Shown: positions 43,097 through 51,676 of the stretch, in pieces
How positions within the stretch are numbered: position 1 is the first letter of the stretch
Layout of the letters: each line of letters starts with the position of its first letter
Assembly (NCBI RefSeq): GCF_032399705.1
Contig: NZ_CP135922.1
Coordinates: 1,612,001-1,676,000, forward strand
DNA: 64,000 nt
Direction of reading: 5' to 3'
DNA from: Paenibacillus sp. BIC5C1
Lineage (GTDB): Bacteria; Bacillota; Bacilli; Paenibacillales; Paenibacillaceae
The notes under the pieces: model-generated
Databases searched by the model: none
The model's input: only the letters and a program-made list of their open reading frames with translations
What the model was told of the DNA's origin: nothing
Position numbers and translations under genes: made by a program

Positions 43097-43121
43097 GAAT
43101 GAACCGAATGGATAATAAGGA

Positions 43122-43154
43122 AGGAGACTGACAACGGATGTCAGTCTCTTTTTT
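43122..43154 (+). terminator. Rho-independent terminator
   Basis: AGGAGACTGAC, loop AACGGAT, GTCAGTCTC, then TTTTTT. It ends the amt transcript. Confidence 0.93.
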
Positions 43155-43251
43155 CGCTAGAAGCAGGGAAAGAAGCGTCAGCAGAAGAATATACAGGTGT
43201 GAACCTGAATATGTCTCACCATAGATGTATTGTCCAAAGGGGAGGATCTGT

Positions 43252-44196
43252 ATGATTAAACCTGAACAATGTGAACGTCTGACCAGAAAAGCCCGGAAAA
43301 CTCTTGAGGAATATGGATTGGGTAATGCTGCCGATCTGCTGTTATCTTCAAGCCGTTGGGGAATTCGCCTTGATGTATCGACAATCGATGAGTATCGCAG
43401 AACAGGAAATTCACGTGTAGGAGGAAATCCCGATCTGCCGGGTAACATGAAATGGCCTTTGACACAGGACGGGGTGCCGATGACGTTCCTGGCCCAGTTG
43501 AATCTCGTGGATTTGACGCCATATACGCCAAATGATGGGCGCGGGAGTTTGCCTGAACGAGGCATGTTATACTTTTTTATTGGTGTGGATGAACCTGCCT
43601 ATCATATTGAGCATCGTGTGATTTACGAGCCGGACGCTCATAACCTGACAAGGCGAGAGCCTAATGGCGAAACCGCGCTGGGTGAGGACGATTTTGTAGC
43701 ACATTCGGTAACCGTGCTGCCTAATCTTGAGTTTCCTACATATGCCTACATTGATTCTCTGGCTCTGAATGCAATCGCCGCCCCGCTGTCCGGTGGAACG
43801 ATAGCCGTCGAAGGGGAGGAAGGTCTGTATGACCGATACCTGGAATTTGAGTCCAGCTGGAATCATCCAAGCACCCAGAACTGGGGTGGCATGTTTGGAT
43901 ATCCTGACGGTCAGCATCCCGATGCAGAGCATCAGGCGCTGTTACAGATCGTGCTTGATGAAGAGTATGCTTATGACGAGCAGGCGTGTGAGCAGAAACT
44001 GACTGCTCATTATGGCGGAGATGAGAAACGCACACAACAAGAGCTTGCAGATACCTTGCTTCTATTAAAAATTGATACGCATGACGCCATCGGTTTTCAA
44101 TGGTGGGATTGTGGGGAGCTGCAATTTTTCATTCGCAAGGCTGACTTGCTCGCGGGACGATTCGATCAAACGTATTGTTCGTTATATTCAAGTTAA
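43252..44196 (+). CDS. YwqG family protein (DUF1963)
   Basis: A 314-residue cytoplasmic protein of the YwqG/DUF1963 family. The typical pattern SRVGGNPDLPGNMKWPLTQDGVPMTFLAQLNL is visible in consecutive short pieces (SRVGGNPDLP, MKWP, FLAQLNL), with later HKLLGYPDGQ-like sequence (MFGYPDGQHPDAE) and the C-terminal FQWWDCGELQFFIRKADL. No biochemical role is established for the family. ATG 43252 has GGGGAGG 7 bases upstream; the open frame starts at 43225 without a ribosome site. Confidence 0.88.
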   Translation: MIKPEQCERLTRKARKTLEEYGLGNAADLLLSSSRWGIRLDVSTIDEYRRTGNSRVGGNPDLPGNMKWPLTQDGVPMTFLAQLNLVDLTPYTPNDGRGSLPERGMLYFFIGVDEPAYHIEHRVIYEPDAHNLTRREPNGETALGEDDFVAHSVTVLPNLEFPTYAYIDSLALNAIAAPLSGGTIAVEGEEGLYDRYLEFESSWNHPSTQNWGGMFGYPDGQHPDAEHQALLQIVLDEEYAYDEQACEQKLTAHYGGDEKRTQQELADTLLLLKIDTHDAIGFQWWDCGELQFFIRKADLLAGRFDQTYCSLYSS

Positions 44197-44378
44197 GTTC
44201 GTGTTTGTTATCATCGGAGCAACAAAATGTCCCAAATTCCGTCTATATGAGGGAGGAGGGGCTTTTTTTGTTCGTCATTGTTGGTTTTTGAGCACAGCTG
44301 GTTTATATATTAAGGGGAATTCATGATTGATTAGCGATCATATGTTCTGTATAATGGGATAAAAAGGGAGTGTTTCAG

Positions 44379-44837
44379 TTGATTCAGTCTGCATTTAAAC
44401 ATATTGATGTGGCAGTGACATCATTAATCAATTTATGTGACCAACTGTCGGAGCAGGACTTGGCTTTGACTCCGATTGAAGGCAAACGGCCGGTTGGAGA
44501 ATTGCTTTCTCATCTATCCGTCATTTGTCGTGCAGATGTACATATTTCGGAGGGCGCTTCCGAAGAAGAAATGGCTTTGTTTTACGAGGAGAATCAGCCG
44601 AATACACTGAGCGAGATCAGGGAAGCACTGATTGAGAATCAGATGTACCTCTATCAACGATACAGACAGTACAATACGGAGGAATTATTACAGGTGACTG
44701 ACTCCTATTGGGGCGCTTCGTACAGTCGTCTGGAGTGGCTGCTTGAGATCATGGGACATGTGTATCACCATAGGGGTCAACTGCATACGATGCTGACACT
44801 GACTGGTATAGAGCCCAAAGTAGCGTTGTTTGAATAG
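44379..44837 (+). CDS. DinB superfamily protein (TTG start)
   Basis: A 152-residue DinB-like four-helix bundle protein. The N-terminal helix (FKHIDVAVTSLINLCDQL), PVGELLSHLSVICRADVH and the C-terminal HVYHHRGQLHTMLTLTG with the metal-binding His pair are typical. TTG at 44379 is chosen because AAGGGAG ends 8 bases upstream; GTG at 44370 overlaps that site and an ATG start would remove conserved sequence. Function unknown. The gene and the one after it lie in AT-richer DNA than the amt region. Confidence 0.8.
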   Translation: MIQSAFKHIDVAVTSLINLCDQLSEQDLALTPIEGKRPVGELLSHLSVICRADVHISEGASEEEMALFYEENQPNTLSEIREALIENQMYLYQRYRQYNTEELLQVTDSYWGASYSRLEWLLEIMGHVYHHRGQLHTMLTLTGIEPKVALFE

Positions 44838-45079
44838 ATAGAGCCAGGTTCATAATGCGCGGTTCTGCCTGAATATAGAGCAGATTTAATAGAATACATA
44901 GAGCATGTTATCCGCAACAAAGCAACGGTTCAGCAAGGAGTAGATCGACAATACTATACGTTAAAATAGGGATTACCGGATCAGGTACAATTAAAGAAAA
45001 ACAACGCCTCAAAATGCCACATAGTCAATAGAAACTAAAACAGTAAGTTCGGATAATCTTCTATATAGGGACGTGTAAA

Positions 45080-45901
45080 ATGAGTTTAAAAGAAAAGTTG
45101 ATATTAATAAAAGAGAGAGACTACCAAGCGCCTCCCGATACATTCAAGTTGATACAAGAAATGATGGTTAACATTGGTTCTTTGGATGCCGAACTACGTG
45201 ATGACCTAATTTATACAACCTTATCAAATTGGATTCCTGCTAATACTTTAACAGTAAACGAACTAGAACAACTTCTACCTGTTGTTTTGGATAATAAGCA
45301 TTTGCTTTTTAGGCTTGGTGAAACCAATACAGATTCTGTCTTTACTCGATCGTTCTCTATGCTGGTTATCCCGCTCCTCCTCATGAGGCATAGGGAATCA
45401 CCATTTCTCTCAAGAGAGCATATTCATCAGATAAAAGAGAACGTGTTTTACAATGTACATAAAGAGCGAGATTACCGCGGGTATGACGAAGAAAAAGGCT
45501 GGGCACATGCCATAGCTCATGCAGCAGATGCTTTAGACGAACTGGCCCAATGTTCCGAGCTGGATAAAACTGATCTCTTAACCATTCTCGATTTGGTTTA
45601 CGAAAAGATGACCATACCCGATCGAGTTTACTCCGATGGGGAAGATGAAAGAATGGTAAAATCCATAATTAGTGTTTTAAATAGAAAAATACTTAGTCAG
45701 ACTTATGTAGAGCAATGGATTCAACGTTTTGGTGATGTGGAGAAAAATCCAGAATTTCTTCCTGCCTTTAGGCAAAAAAATAATATAAAAAACTTTTTGA
45801 AAAGTTTATACTTTCGAATTAGCTTTCACAAAGTGGATGCTGATCTCTGCCCAACAATCGAGCATACTTTATATAAAATAGAAAAAGTATATTATTCCTG
45901 A
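45080..45901 (+). CDS. DUF2785 domain-containing protein
   Basis: A 273-residue soluble, helix-rich protein. The family pattern of DUF2785 is visible: LDAELRDDLIYTTLSNWI, the FTRSFSMLVIPLLL segment, RDYRGYDEEKGWAHAIAHAADALDEL. No enzymatic role is known. The gene is clearly more AT-rich than its neighbours (many AAT, ATA, TTA codons), suggesting a different history. It is preceded by 242 bases without a recognisable gene. Confidence 0.85.
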   Translation: MSLKEKLILIKERDYQAPPDTFKLIQEMMVNIGSLDAELRDDLIYTTLSNWIPANTLTVNELEQLLPVVLDNKHLLFRLGETNTDSVFTRSFSMLVIPLLLMRHRESPFLSREHIHQIKENVFYNVHKERDYRGYDEEKGWAHAIAHAADALDELAQCSELDKTDLLTILDLVYEKMTIPDRVYSDGEDERMVKSIISVLNRKILSQTYVEQWIQRFGDVEKNPEFLPAFRQKNNIKNFLKSLYFRISFHKVDADLCPTIEHTLYKIEKVYYS

Positions 45902-46008
45902 AAATCAACGTTTTTGTTTCTTTCAGAGAGCGATGATTTTCGCGAATTCATTTCCTAGTGATATACTTTGATCAAGCAATGATTTATGGAATGGAAAGGA
46001 ATAATGCC

Positions 46009-46713
46009 GTGGCACAGCCAGCAACCATTCTGCTTGTGGATGATGAGCAGGATATTATTAAACTAATGGAAATTTATTTTGGTAATGAAGGATACCGGGT
46101 TCTGACAGCCAGTGATGGAGTCGAGGCGCTTGAGCAATTGAAGAAAGAGGCAATTGATCTGATTATTCTGGATGTCATGATGCCGAATATGGACGGAATT
46201 GAAGCATGTATGAAAATTCGGGAAGAGCAGAAAATGCCGATCATTATGCTGTCAGCCAAAAGCATGGATATGGATAAAATTACAGGGCTGAGCATCGGCG
46301 CTGATGATTATGTGACCAAGCCTTTTAACCCGCTTGAACTTGTGGCACGGGCAAAGTCACAGCTTCGCAGGTACCATACCTTCAATGAGGGTCGGGAAAA
46401 CAAGGAGCATGAGTGGGTGATTGACGATCTGGTCATCAACACCGATACGCATGAAGTTTGGGTGGATGAGCAGCTAGTTCGTTTGACTCCCCGTGAATTT
46501 GCTGTTCTGGAGCTGCTGGCGCGCCATCAAGGTTCTGTACTTAGTATGGAGCAGATTTACAGACAGGTCTGGAAAGAAGAGTTTATGGAGTCCAACAACA
46601 CAGTCATGGTGCATATCCGCAAGATTCGTGAGAAAATCGAACTCGACAGCAAACATCCCAAATTCATACAGACGGTATGGGGTGTTGGTTATAAGATGAT
46701 CAAACCACAATAA
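46009..46713 (+). CDS. VanR-like OmpR-family response regulator
   Basis: A 234-residue regulator. Receiver: VDDEQD, phospho-acceptor Asp in IILDVMMPNMDGIEA, MLSAKSMD and VTKPFNPLELVARAK; winged helix: LTPREFAVLELLARHQ and NTVMVHIRKIREKIE, ending GVGYKM. GTG 46009 is chosen because GGAAAGGA lies 8 bases upstream and the protein then begins at the usual distance from the first strand; the open frame begins at 45958. The VanS-like kinase gene follows after 54 bases. Confidence 0.92.
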   Translation: MAQPATILLVDDEQDIIKLMEIYFGNEGYRVLTASDGVEALEQLKKEAIDLIILDVMMPNMDGIEACMKIREEQKMPIIMLSAKSMDMDKITGLSIGADDYVTKPFNPLELVARAKSQLRRYHTFNEGRENKEHEWVIDDLVINTDTHEVWVDEQLVRLTPREFAVLELLARHQGSVLSMEQIYRQVWKEEFMESNNTVMVHIRKIREKIELDSKHPKFIQTVWGVGYKMIKPQ

Positions 46714-46767
46714 GCACGTACATCTATTATGTTAATTGGATACAGAGCGTGAGCAAGGAGTTCCGAG

Positions 46768-47904
46768 ATGAATTCAAAATTAATTAACACAGTCCGGTGG
46801 AAATTTATCTACGCATTTCTGCTGAGTGGCATTTTGACGGCGGCTATTTTGTATGGTGGCAGCAAAGTTGTACACTCCATTCTAGCGGCTCAGACTTATC
46901 CTAATTATTCGATCCCTGCAAGGGGCATCAGGTGGCTGGTGAACAATATTGGGTCGGTGCCATTAATGATTATGGTTGGCATACTTGGTTTTGTGCTCTT
47001 CTTTTTCCTATTCACGCGTAGGGTGATGCTGGTTTTGGACGAGATTACAGCAGGAATTCAGGAAGTTGCCAAAGGAGAGCTGTCTCATCGGATCGAGGTG
47101 AAGACATCGGATGAATTTGGCGTTGTGGCTGCCAGTATTAATCAGATGGCCGAACAATTACAGCTGTCATTGCAGGAGGAGCGTAGTGCGGTTGCTGCGA
47201 AAAATGACTTAATTACAGGTATTTCTCATGATTTGAGGACTCCACTGACCTCTATTCTCGGATTTTTGGAATACATAGAGAAGGATCGCTATCAGGATGA
47301 AATTGAGATGCGCTATTACGTGAGTATTGCGTACGAGAAATCCTTAACATTAAGGAAGCTGATTGACGATTTGTTCGAATATACCCGTGTAAGTGGTGGT
47401 AGCTTACCCTTGTCATTGACTTCTTTGAACTTGAATCCGTTTCTGATGCAGCTTGCTGAAGAGTTCTCTCCGATGCTGGAAGAAGCGGGCATGACATACA
47501 AGATCATTGGTGGACAAGAACCTTTATGGATTCAGGCTGCTCCTGGAGAGCTTGTCCGTGCGTATGAGAACCTGTTCACTAACGCGATCCGTTATGGAGC
47601 ACAGGGTAAAGTGATGGAGATCGCGTTGTCTCTTGAAGGTAAAGAAGCCGTGGTGCGGATCAGCAATTATGGTGAACCGATTCCGGCGCAGGATTTGCCG
47701 CATTTATTCGATCGATTCTACCGGGTAGACAAGTCCCGCTCTCGTGATACGGGCGGCACCGGGCTGGGGCTGGCTATTGCCAAATCCATGATTGAATTAC
47801 ATCACGGGAGTATCGCTGCATATAGTGAACAGGGCCGAACCGATTTTGTTACGCGTTTTCCTGTGACTGCTGCTCCGATAAACAGAGATGCAGAGGAACG
47901 GTAA
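46768..47904 (+). CDS. VanS-like sensor histidine kinase
   Basis: A 378-residue kinase with two membrane segments (about 13-35 and 63-83) separated by only about 27 external residues, then a HAMP domain, the H-box GISHDLRTPLTSILGF (His154), N-box ENLFTNAIRYG, and catalytic GGTGLGLAIAKS. The small external loop is typical of VanS- and intramembrane-type sensors that detect cell-wall damage. It pairs with the response regulator just upstream. A shorter relative lies 400 bases downstream. Confidence 0.93.
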   Translation: MNSKLINTVRWKFIYAFLLSGILTAAILYGGSKVVHSILAAQTYPNYSIPARGIRWLVNNIGSVPLMIMVGILGFVLFFFLFTRRVMLVLDEITAGIQEVAKGELSHRIEVKTSDEFGVVAASINQMAEQLQLSLQEERSAVAAKNDLITGISHDLRTPLTSILGFLEYIEKDRYQDEIEMRYYVSIAYEKSLTLRKLIDDLFEYTRVSGGSLPLSLTSLNLNPFLMQLAEEFSPMLEEAGMTYKIIGGQEPLWIQAAPGELVRAYENLFTNAIRYGAQGKVMEIALSLEGKEAVVRISNYGEPIPAQDLPHLFDRFYRVDKSRSRDTGGTGLGLAIAKSMIELHHGSIAAYSEQGRTDFVTRFPVTAAPINRDAEER

Positions 47905-47959
47905 CCGGGCAGAATTCTCTTCTAATTGTTAGAGAGCTTGCTTGATTCAACATAGCTAT

Positions 47960-48190
47960 TTAAATTGAACTAAACATTTACACGATAACGGAGAGAGGAC
48001 AGAAATAACCTGAAGAAGCATAGCTAAAAGCTTTCTGAAAGAAAGCTGCATCGAAAGCATATGCTTCGCCTTTATCCCCGGAGTTTCCCCTTTAAATAAG
48101 GAAATTAAAAAAATCTGGGGATAACAGCGATCGGAAGGTTGTTCTGTCATCAGAGTGGAAAGTGTAAATATTCTTTAGTTCAATTTATAT
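47960..48190. repeat. Structured dispersed repeat, copy 2
   Basis: About 230 bases related to 11156-11351. The ends are inverted (TAAATTGAACTAAACATTTACAC and GTGTAAATATTCTTTAGTTC plus AATTTA). It shares AGGACAGAAATAACCTGAAG and GGGGATAACAGCGATCGG with copy 1, but carries about 40 extra bases after GAAGAAGC that form their own hairpin (AGCTTTCTGAAAGAAAGCT). It lies between the sensor kinase and the kinase-remnant gene. Confidence 0.85.
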
Positions 48191-48234
48191 AATTGCTTAA
48201 TTAAGAAAATGATAAGAAGTTTCCCACTTCTTCA

Positions 48235-48258
48235 TTAAGAAATATTCGGTATTCTTAA
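48235..48258. promoter_or_regulatory. Inverted repeat TTAAGAA-N10-TTCTTAA upstream of the kinase-remnant/PBP genes
   Basis: Arms at 48235-48241 and 48252-48258, about 45 bases before the next start codon. It could be a regulator site, perhaps of the VanR-like protein encoded upstream, or a small terminator-like structure. There is no further support. Confidence 0.4.
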
Positions 48259-48303
48259 CCTCAATCGGACGCATGAACTGCAAAATTGAGGAGGATGCCG
48301 AAT

Positions 48304-49104
48304 ATGAGATTATTATTACGTACAGTCAGACTAAGATACATATATATCAGCGGAGCCAGCGCCTTACTTAGCGCAGCGCTCCTATTTGTCGTTTATCATA
48401 TGTTACGTTATGCTCACCATCATATCCTGTCTGAGACAACTGATTTAACTCGAGTTATGTACTGGGTGATAAACCACATCGGTACAACGCCATTGTTTAT
48501 ATTTATGGGATGTAGTCTGTTTGCGCTATTTTTTTGGATTCGATCCCAGAAGATTGCAGATGACCTCAAGGTAATTGTTCGTGGAACTCATGAACTGGCA
48601 AATGGCCGAATTCCAGCACAGATTGAAGTGCTGAACGGTGGAGAGCTGCGGCAGATTGCCGCCGATTTGAATGACGTTGCGTTACATATACAAGCGGAGC
48701 GCTTAACTAGTTCTGATCAGGAATGGACAGATCGAGAGCTGAGGGACGAAGAATGGTTCAGTTCTGGTATGTATGGCGATGAAAGTAGCCGGCAACAAAT
48801 AACACAACAAATGGTGTTAGATAGTGAGAGAAGCCATCAGCAACCTATTCAAGAAAAGTTGGTTGGATCACAATCTGGTCGTATAAGTACCGATCTATCG
48901 ATTAAACTCACTCTTTACGGTGTTCGTTCTTCACTGGATACGATCATGGAAGGACGCTGTCGGGATGAAGCGGAGATTCAGCACTGGGTCAGGCTGGCGC
49001 ATGAACAGATGTTAAGGCTGGAACTTGCCCTGGATTCTATGGAAATGAAGCCACAGGAACATTCAGGTTCCAATCCACATGTATTTAGGGAGCCTGAATG
49101 TTGA
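48304..49104 (+). CDS. Degenerate histidine-kinase-like membrane protein lacking H-box and ATPase domain
   Basis: A 266-residue protein with two membrane segments (about 14-35 and 62-80) and a HAMP-like region, laid out like the VanS-like kinase upstream: WVINHIGTTPLF here matches WLVNNIGSVPLM there. After an insert of about 60 polar residues, STDLSIKLTLYGVRSSLDTI and DEAEIQHWVRLAHEQM line up with the kinase dimerisation helices (GISHDLRTPLTSI; DEIEMRYYVSIAYEKS), but the phospho-accepting His is absent and no ATP-binding domain follows. ATG 48304 has GAGGAGG 9 bases upstream. It overlaps the PBP gene by 7 bases. It may be a decayed duplicate or a non-catalytic sensor. Confidence 0.75.
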   Translation: MRLLLRTVRLRYIYISGASALLSAALLFVVYHMLRYAHHHILSETTDLTRVMYWVINHIGTTPLFIFMGCSLFALFFWIRSQKIADDLKVIVRGTHELANGRIPAQIEVLNGGELRQIAADLNDVALHIQAERLTSSDQEWTDRELRDEEWFSSGMYGDESSRQQITQQMVLDSERSHQQPIQEKLVGSQSGRISTDLSIKLTLYGVRSSLDTIMEGRCRDEAEIQHWVRLAHEQMLRLELALDSMEMKPQEHSGSNPHVFREPEC

Positions 49105-50960
49105 GGTCCAGCATAAGGCGCGGAATTTATCATATATTTGATGCCTCGGTAGTAATCGTTATTTTGCTAGCTGTCGGCTATATCTATCTAGTTACTTACG
49201 GCGAAGGTGTACTTCGCAATCATCCTGAGGCCATTTTGGTGGCCTCTTCCACCGTCATTACCAATGCGGATGGAACAGAAATTTCAAGATTAAAAGTACA
49301 AACCAAGGGATATGCGGAGCATTTTGATTTGAAGGATATGCCCGATCTGTTAAAGCAGGCATTTCTGGCTACAGAAGATCGACGTTTCTATAACCACGAT
49401 GGACTGGATTTTATCGGGATTGGCAGGGCTGTTGTGCAGGATGTTTTACATATGAACCTGAGTCAGGGAGGCAGCTCGATTACACAGCAAGTGGCCAGAA
49501 ATCTGTATTTGAACGGAGATAAAACGCTGGTTCGCAAGGTGAATGAAATGTCGATTGCCATGGCGATGGAAAAGAGATTTAGCAAGGATGAGCTATTGGA
49601 GCTGTATTTGAATCACATTTATATGGGGAGCCAGCAATATGGGGTTAAAGCAGCGGCATGGCGCTACTTCGGGATTAAGGATCTACAACAGCTGGAGCTA
49701 TGGCAAATGGCTACGCTCGCCGGAATCCCGAAGGGACCTTCTATATACAATCCGGTGGATAGGGAAGACCTGTCCAAAGAGAGGCGTTCTGTAGTTCTTG
49801 GACTCATGCATGAGCAAGGAATCATTACCAAGAAACAGATGGATGAGGCGCGAAGTGTCGACTATACACCGCCAAATTCAGCCTCTGCATCGACTCCAGG
49901 CTCAACAGCCCCTGCATACGTGTCTGCCTTGGATGCGGTAATCGAGGAGGCTTCCCGTCTCACCGGCAAGAGTGGAGCAGAGATTCAATCCGCAGGCTGG
50001 ACCATTCGAACGGGATTGGATGATCAGGCGCAGCTGGCGGTGGAGCAAACATTCAGTGAATCTTCCCGGTTCACTGATGATCGTGAGGATGAGCAAGTGC
50101 AAGCGAGTATGGTCATACTGGACCAGCATAACGGTGAAGTCAAAGCGATGATGGGCGGGAGAGACCCTGTAAAAGGAGGCATTAACCGGGCAACCACGGA
50201 TGCAAGGCAACCCGGTTCTGCATTTAAGCCCATTATTGCATATGGACCTGCATTGGAATCTGGTCGGTTTAAGCCAAAGAGTGTACTGCCTGATCAACGC
50301 ATGAAATATGGGAGCTATCAACCAAGTAACCTGGGCGGGCGTTACAGAGGTACAGTTACCATGTCGCAAGCCATTGAAAATTCCATCAATGCTCCGGCCG
50401 TATGGCTGCTGCACGAGACGGGGCTGGGACGCGCACATCAATTTGCAGATCGATTGGGCATTGAAATGGGCAAGGAGGATCTTCATCTTTCGATTGCCTT
50501 AGGTGGTTTGCATAAAGGGGTATCCCCACTAAAAATGGCCCAGGCATATTCCGTGTTTGCCAATAACGGCAAGTTTAATACGGCACATCTAATTCGTGAA
50601 ATTACGGATTCACGCGGCCGGAAAATCTATGCTTTTAAGCCAGAGAACAAGCAGGTCATCTCCACCAGCACGGCAACGGTCATGACCGGCATGCTTCAAA
50701 ATGTAGTCAGTCAAGGAACAGGTAGCAGGGCACAGCTGAGTCAGCATAAGGTAGCGGGAAAGACGGGAACAACGCAGGCTGCATTACCTGGTGTAAGCAA
50801 GGAGGCGAACAGGGATCTGTGGTTTGTAGGGTATACCAGCAAGTGGACGGCTGCAGTCTGGATGGGATTTGATCGTACGGATGCAGAGCATTATATGAGA
50901 TCCGGAAGTGGTGTGGCGGCGGATTTATTTGCGTCGGTTATGAAGCGTGCTTTGCCATAA
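49098..50960 (+). CDS. Class A penicillin-binding protein (PBP1A-type transglycosylase/transpeptidase)
   Basis: A 620-residue bifunctional peptidoglycan synthase. A short cytoplasmic N-terminus and one membrane segment (about 12-32) precede a GT51 glycosyltransferase domain (ATEDRRFYNHDG, GGSSITQQVARNLYL, KRFSKDELLELYLN). The transpeptidase domain has SxxK in QPGSAFKP, SxN in ENSINAP and KTG in AGKTGTT. It starts inside the end of the kinase-remnant gene, so the two are translated together. Being downstream of a VanRS-like system, it may be induced by cell-wall stress. Confidence 0.93.
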   Translation: MLRSSIRRGIYHIFDASVVIVILLAVGYIYLVTYGEGVLRNHPEAILVASSTVITNADGTEISRLKVQTKGYAEHFDLKDMPDLLKQAFLATEDRRFYNHDGLDFIGIGRAVVQDVLHMNLSQGGSSITQQVARNLYLNGDKTLVRKVNEMSIAMAMEKRFSKDELLELYLNHIYMGSQQYGVKAAAWRYFGIKDLQQLELWQMATLAGIPKGPSIYNPVDREDLSKERRSVVLGLMHEQGIITKKQMDEARSVDYTPPNSASASTPGSTAPAYVSALDAVIEEASRLTGKSGAEIQSAGWTIRTGLDDQAQLAVEQTFSESSRFTDDREDEQVQASMVILDQHNGEVKAMMGGRDPVKGGINRATTDARQPGSAFKPIIAYGPALESGRFKPKSVLPDQRMKYGSYQPSNLGGRYRGTVTMSQAIENSINAPAVWLLHETGLGRAHQFADRLGIEMGKEDLHLSIALGGLHKGVSPLKMAQAYSVFANNGKFNTAHLIREITDSRGRKIYAFKPENKQVISTSTATVMTGMLQNVVSQGTGSRAQLSQHKVAGKTGTTQAALPGVSKEANRDLWFVGYTSKWTAAVWMGFDRTDAEHYMRSGSGVAADLFASVMKRALP

Positions 50961-51120
50961 AAGAGAATGGTTTAACGTACACCAATGGGCAAGGATGTTC
51001 CAACAGACATGGGGAGCTCTGTTTTATGGATTGCCTACAGTTATCAAACAAATGGATACTACGATGAAAACAAAACGCTGCATATTAGATGATAATGGAT
51101 CAACATTGGCTGGAAATATG

Positions 51121-51172
51121 AAAGACCCGTGAAGGACAGCGTTTACCCTGTCTCCAACGCCGGGTCTTTATC
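51121..51172. terminator. Rho-independent terminator (probably bidirectional)
   Basis: AAAGACCCG...AGGACAG and CTGTCT...CGGGTCTTT form a two-part stem. It lies between the converging PBP (+) and ThrE-type exporter (-) genes. Confidence 0.85.
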
Positions 51173-51207
51173 GTTTTAGTTTAGTGAAAATATATTCATC
51201 TTCTGTA

Positions 51208-51657
51208 TTAGGATTTTGCTCGCAATGATTCGGGTATACGACGAATCATCTGATTCAACACCTCGGACAATACAAGTCCGATCGCGATGGCACCGGATAA
51301 CATAAGCGCTTTGGCAGCCATCTCCATGGCAGCACCGTAGTCATTTTGCACAAAATTACGCATCGCATTATAGGCCAGTCCACCGGGAACGAGCGGAATG
51401 ATACCTGCTACGCTGAAGATAATGACGGGCGCGCGAAACATGCGGGAGAACAGCTGGCTGATGACACCTACCGCAATGGTCGCTGCCAGAGTAGCAGGAA
51501 CTGCATCTGCAGCATATTCGAGCACAATATAGATGATCCAGCCGATCATGCCGACAAATCCACCGTGAAGCAGCATGCGCCGAGGAGCGTTGAAAATAAT
51601 GCCGAATGCGGCCGAGGCGACAAAGCTGGTCAGGGCTTGTTCAATAAAATGAAGCAT
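51208..51657 (-). CDS. Threonine/serine exporter family protein, small subunit (ThrE_2-like)
   Basis: A 149-residue membrane protein with about four hydrophobic segments, of the ThrE_2/DUF3815 type. The pattern FNAPRRMLLHGGFVGMIGW and PVIIFSVAGIIPLVPGGLAY is characteristic. Together with the larger ThrE_1-type protein encoded just upstream it would form a complete ThrE-like exporter split over two genes. ATG 51657 is chosen from a GGAGG site 11 bases upstream. Substrates proposed for the family are threonine, serine and other small solutes; none can be proven here. Confidence 0.88.
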   Translation of the reverse strand: MLHFIEQALTSFVASAAFGIIFNAPRRMLLHGGFVGMIGWIIYIVLEYAADAVPATLAATIAVGVISQLFSRMFRAPVIIFSVAGIIPLVPGGLAYNAMRNFVQNDYGAAMEMAAKALMLSGAIAIGLVLSEVLNQMIRRIPESLRAKS

Positions 51658-51676
51658 AACCTGCAACTCCTCCGTC

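Noticed and set aside
44200..44290. Terminator after the YwqG gene
   Set aside because: A T run exists (CTTTTTTTG near 44262-44270) but no convincing GC-rich stem precedes it.
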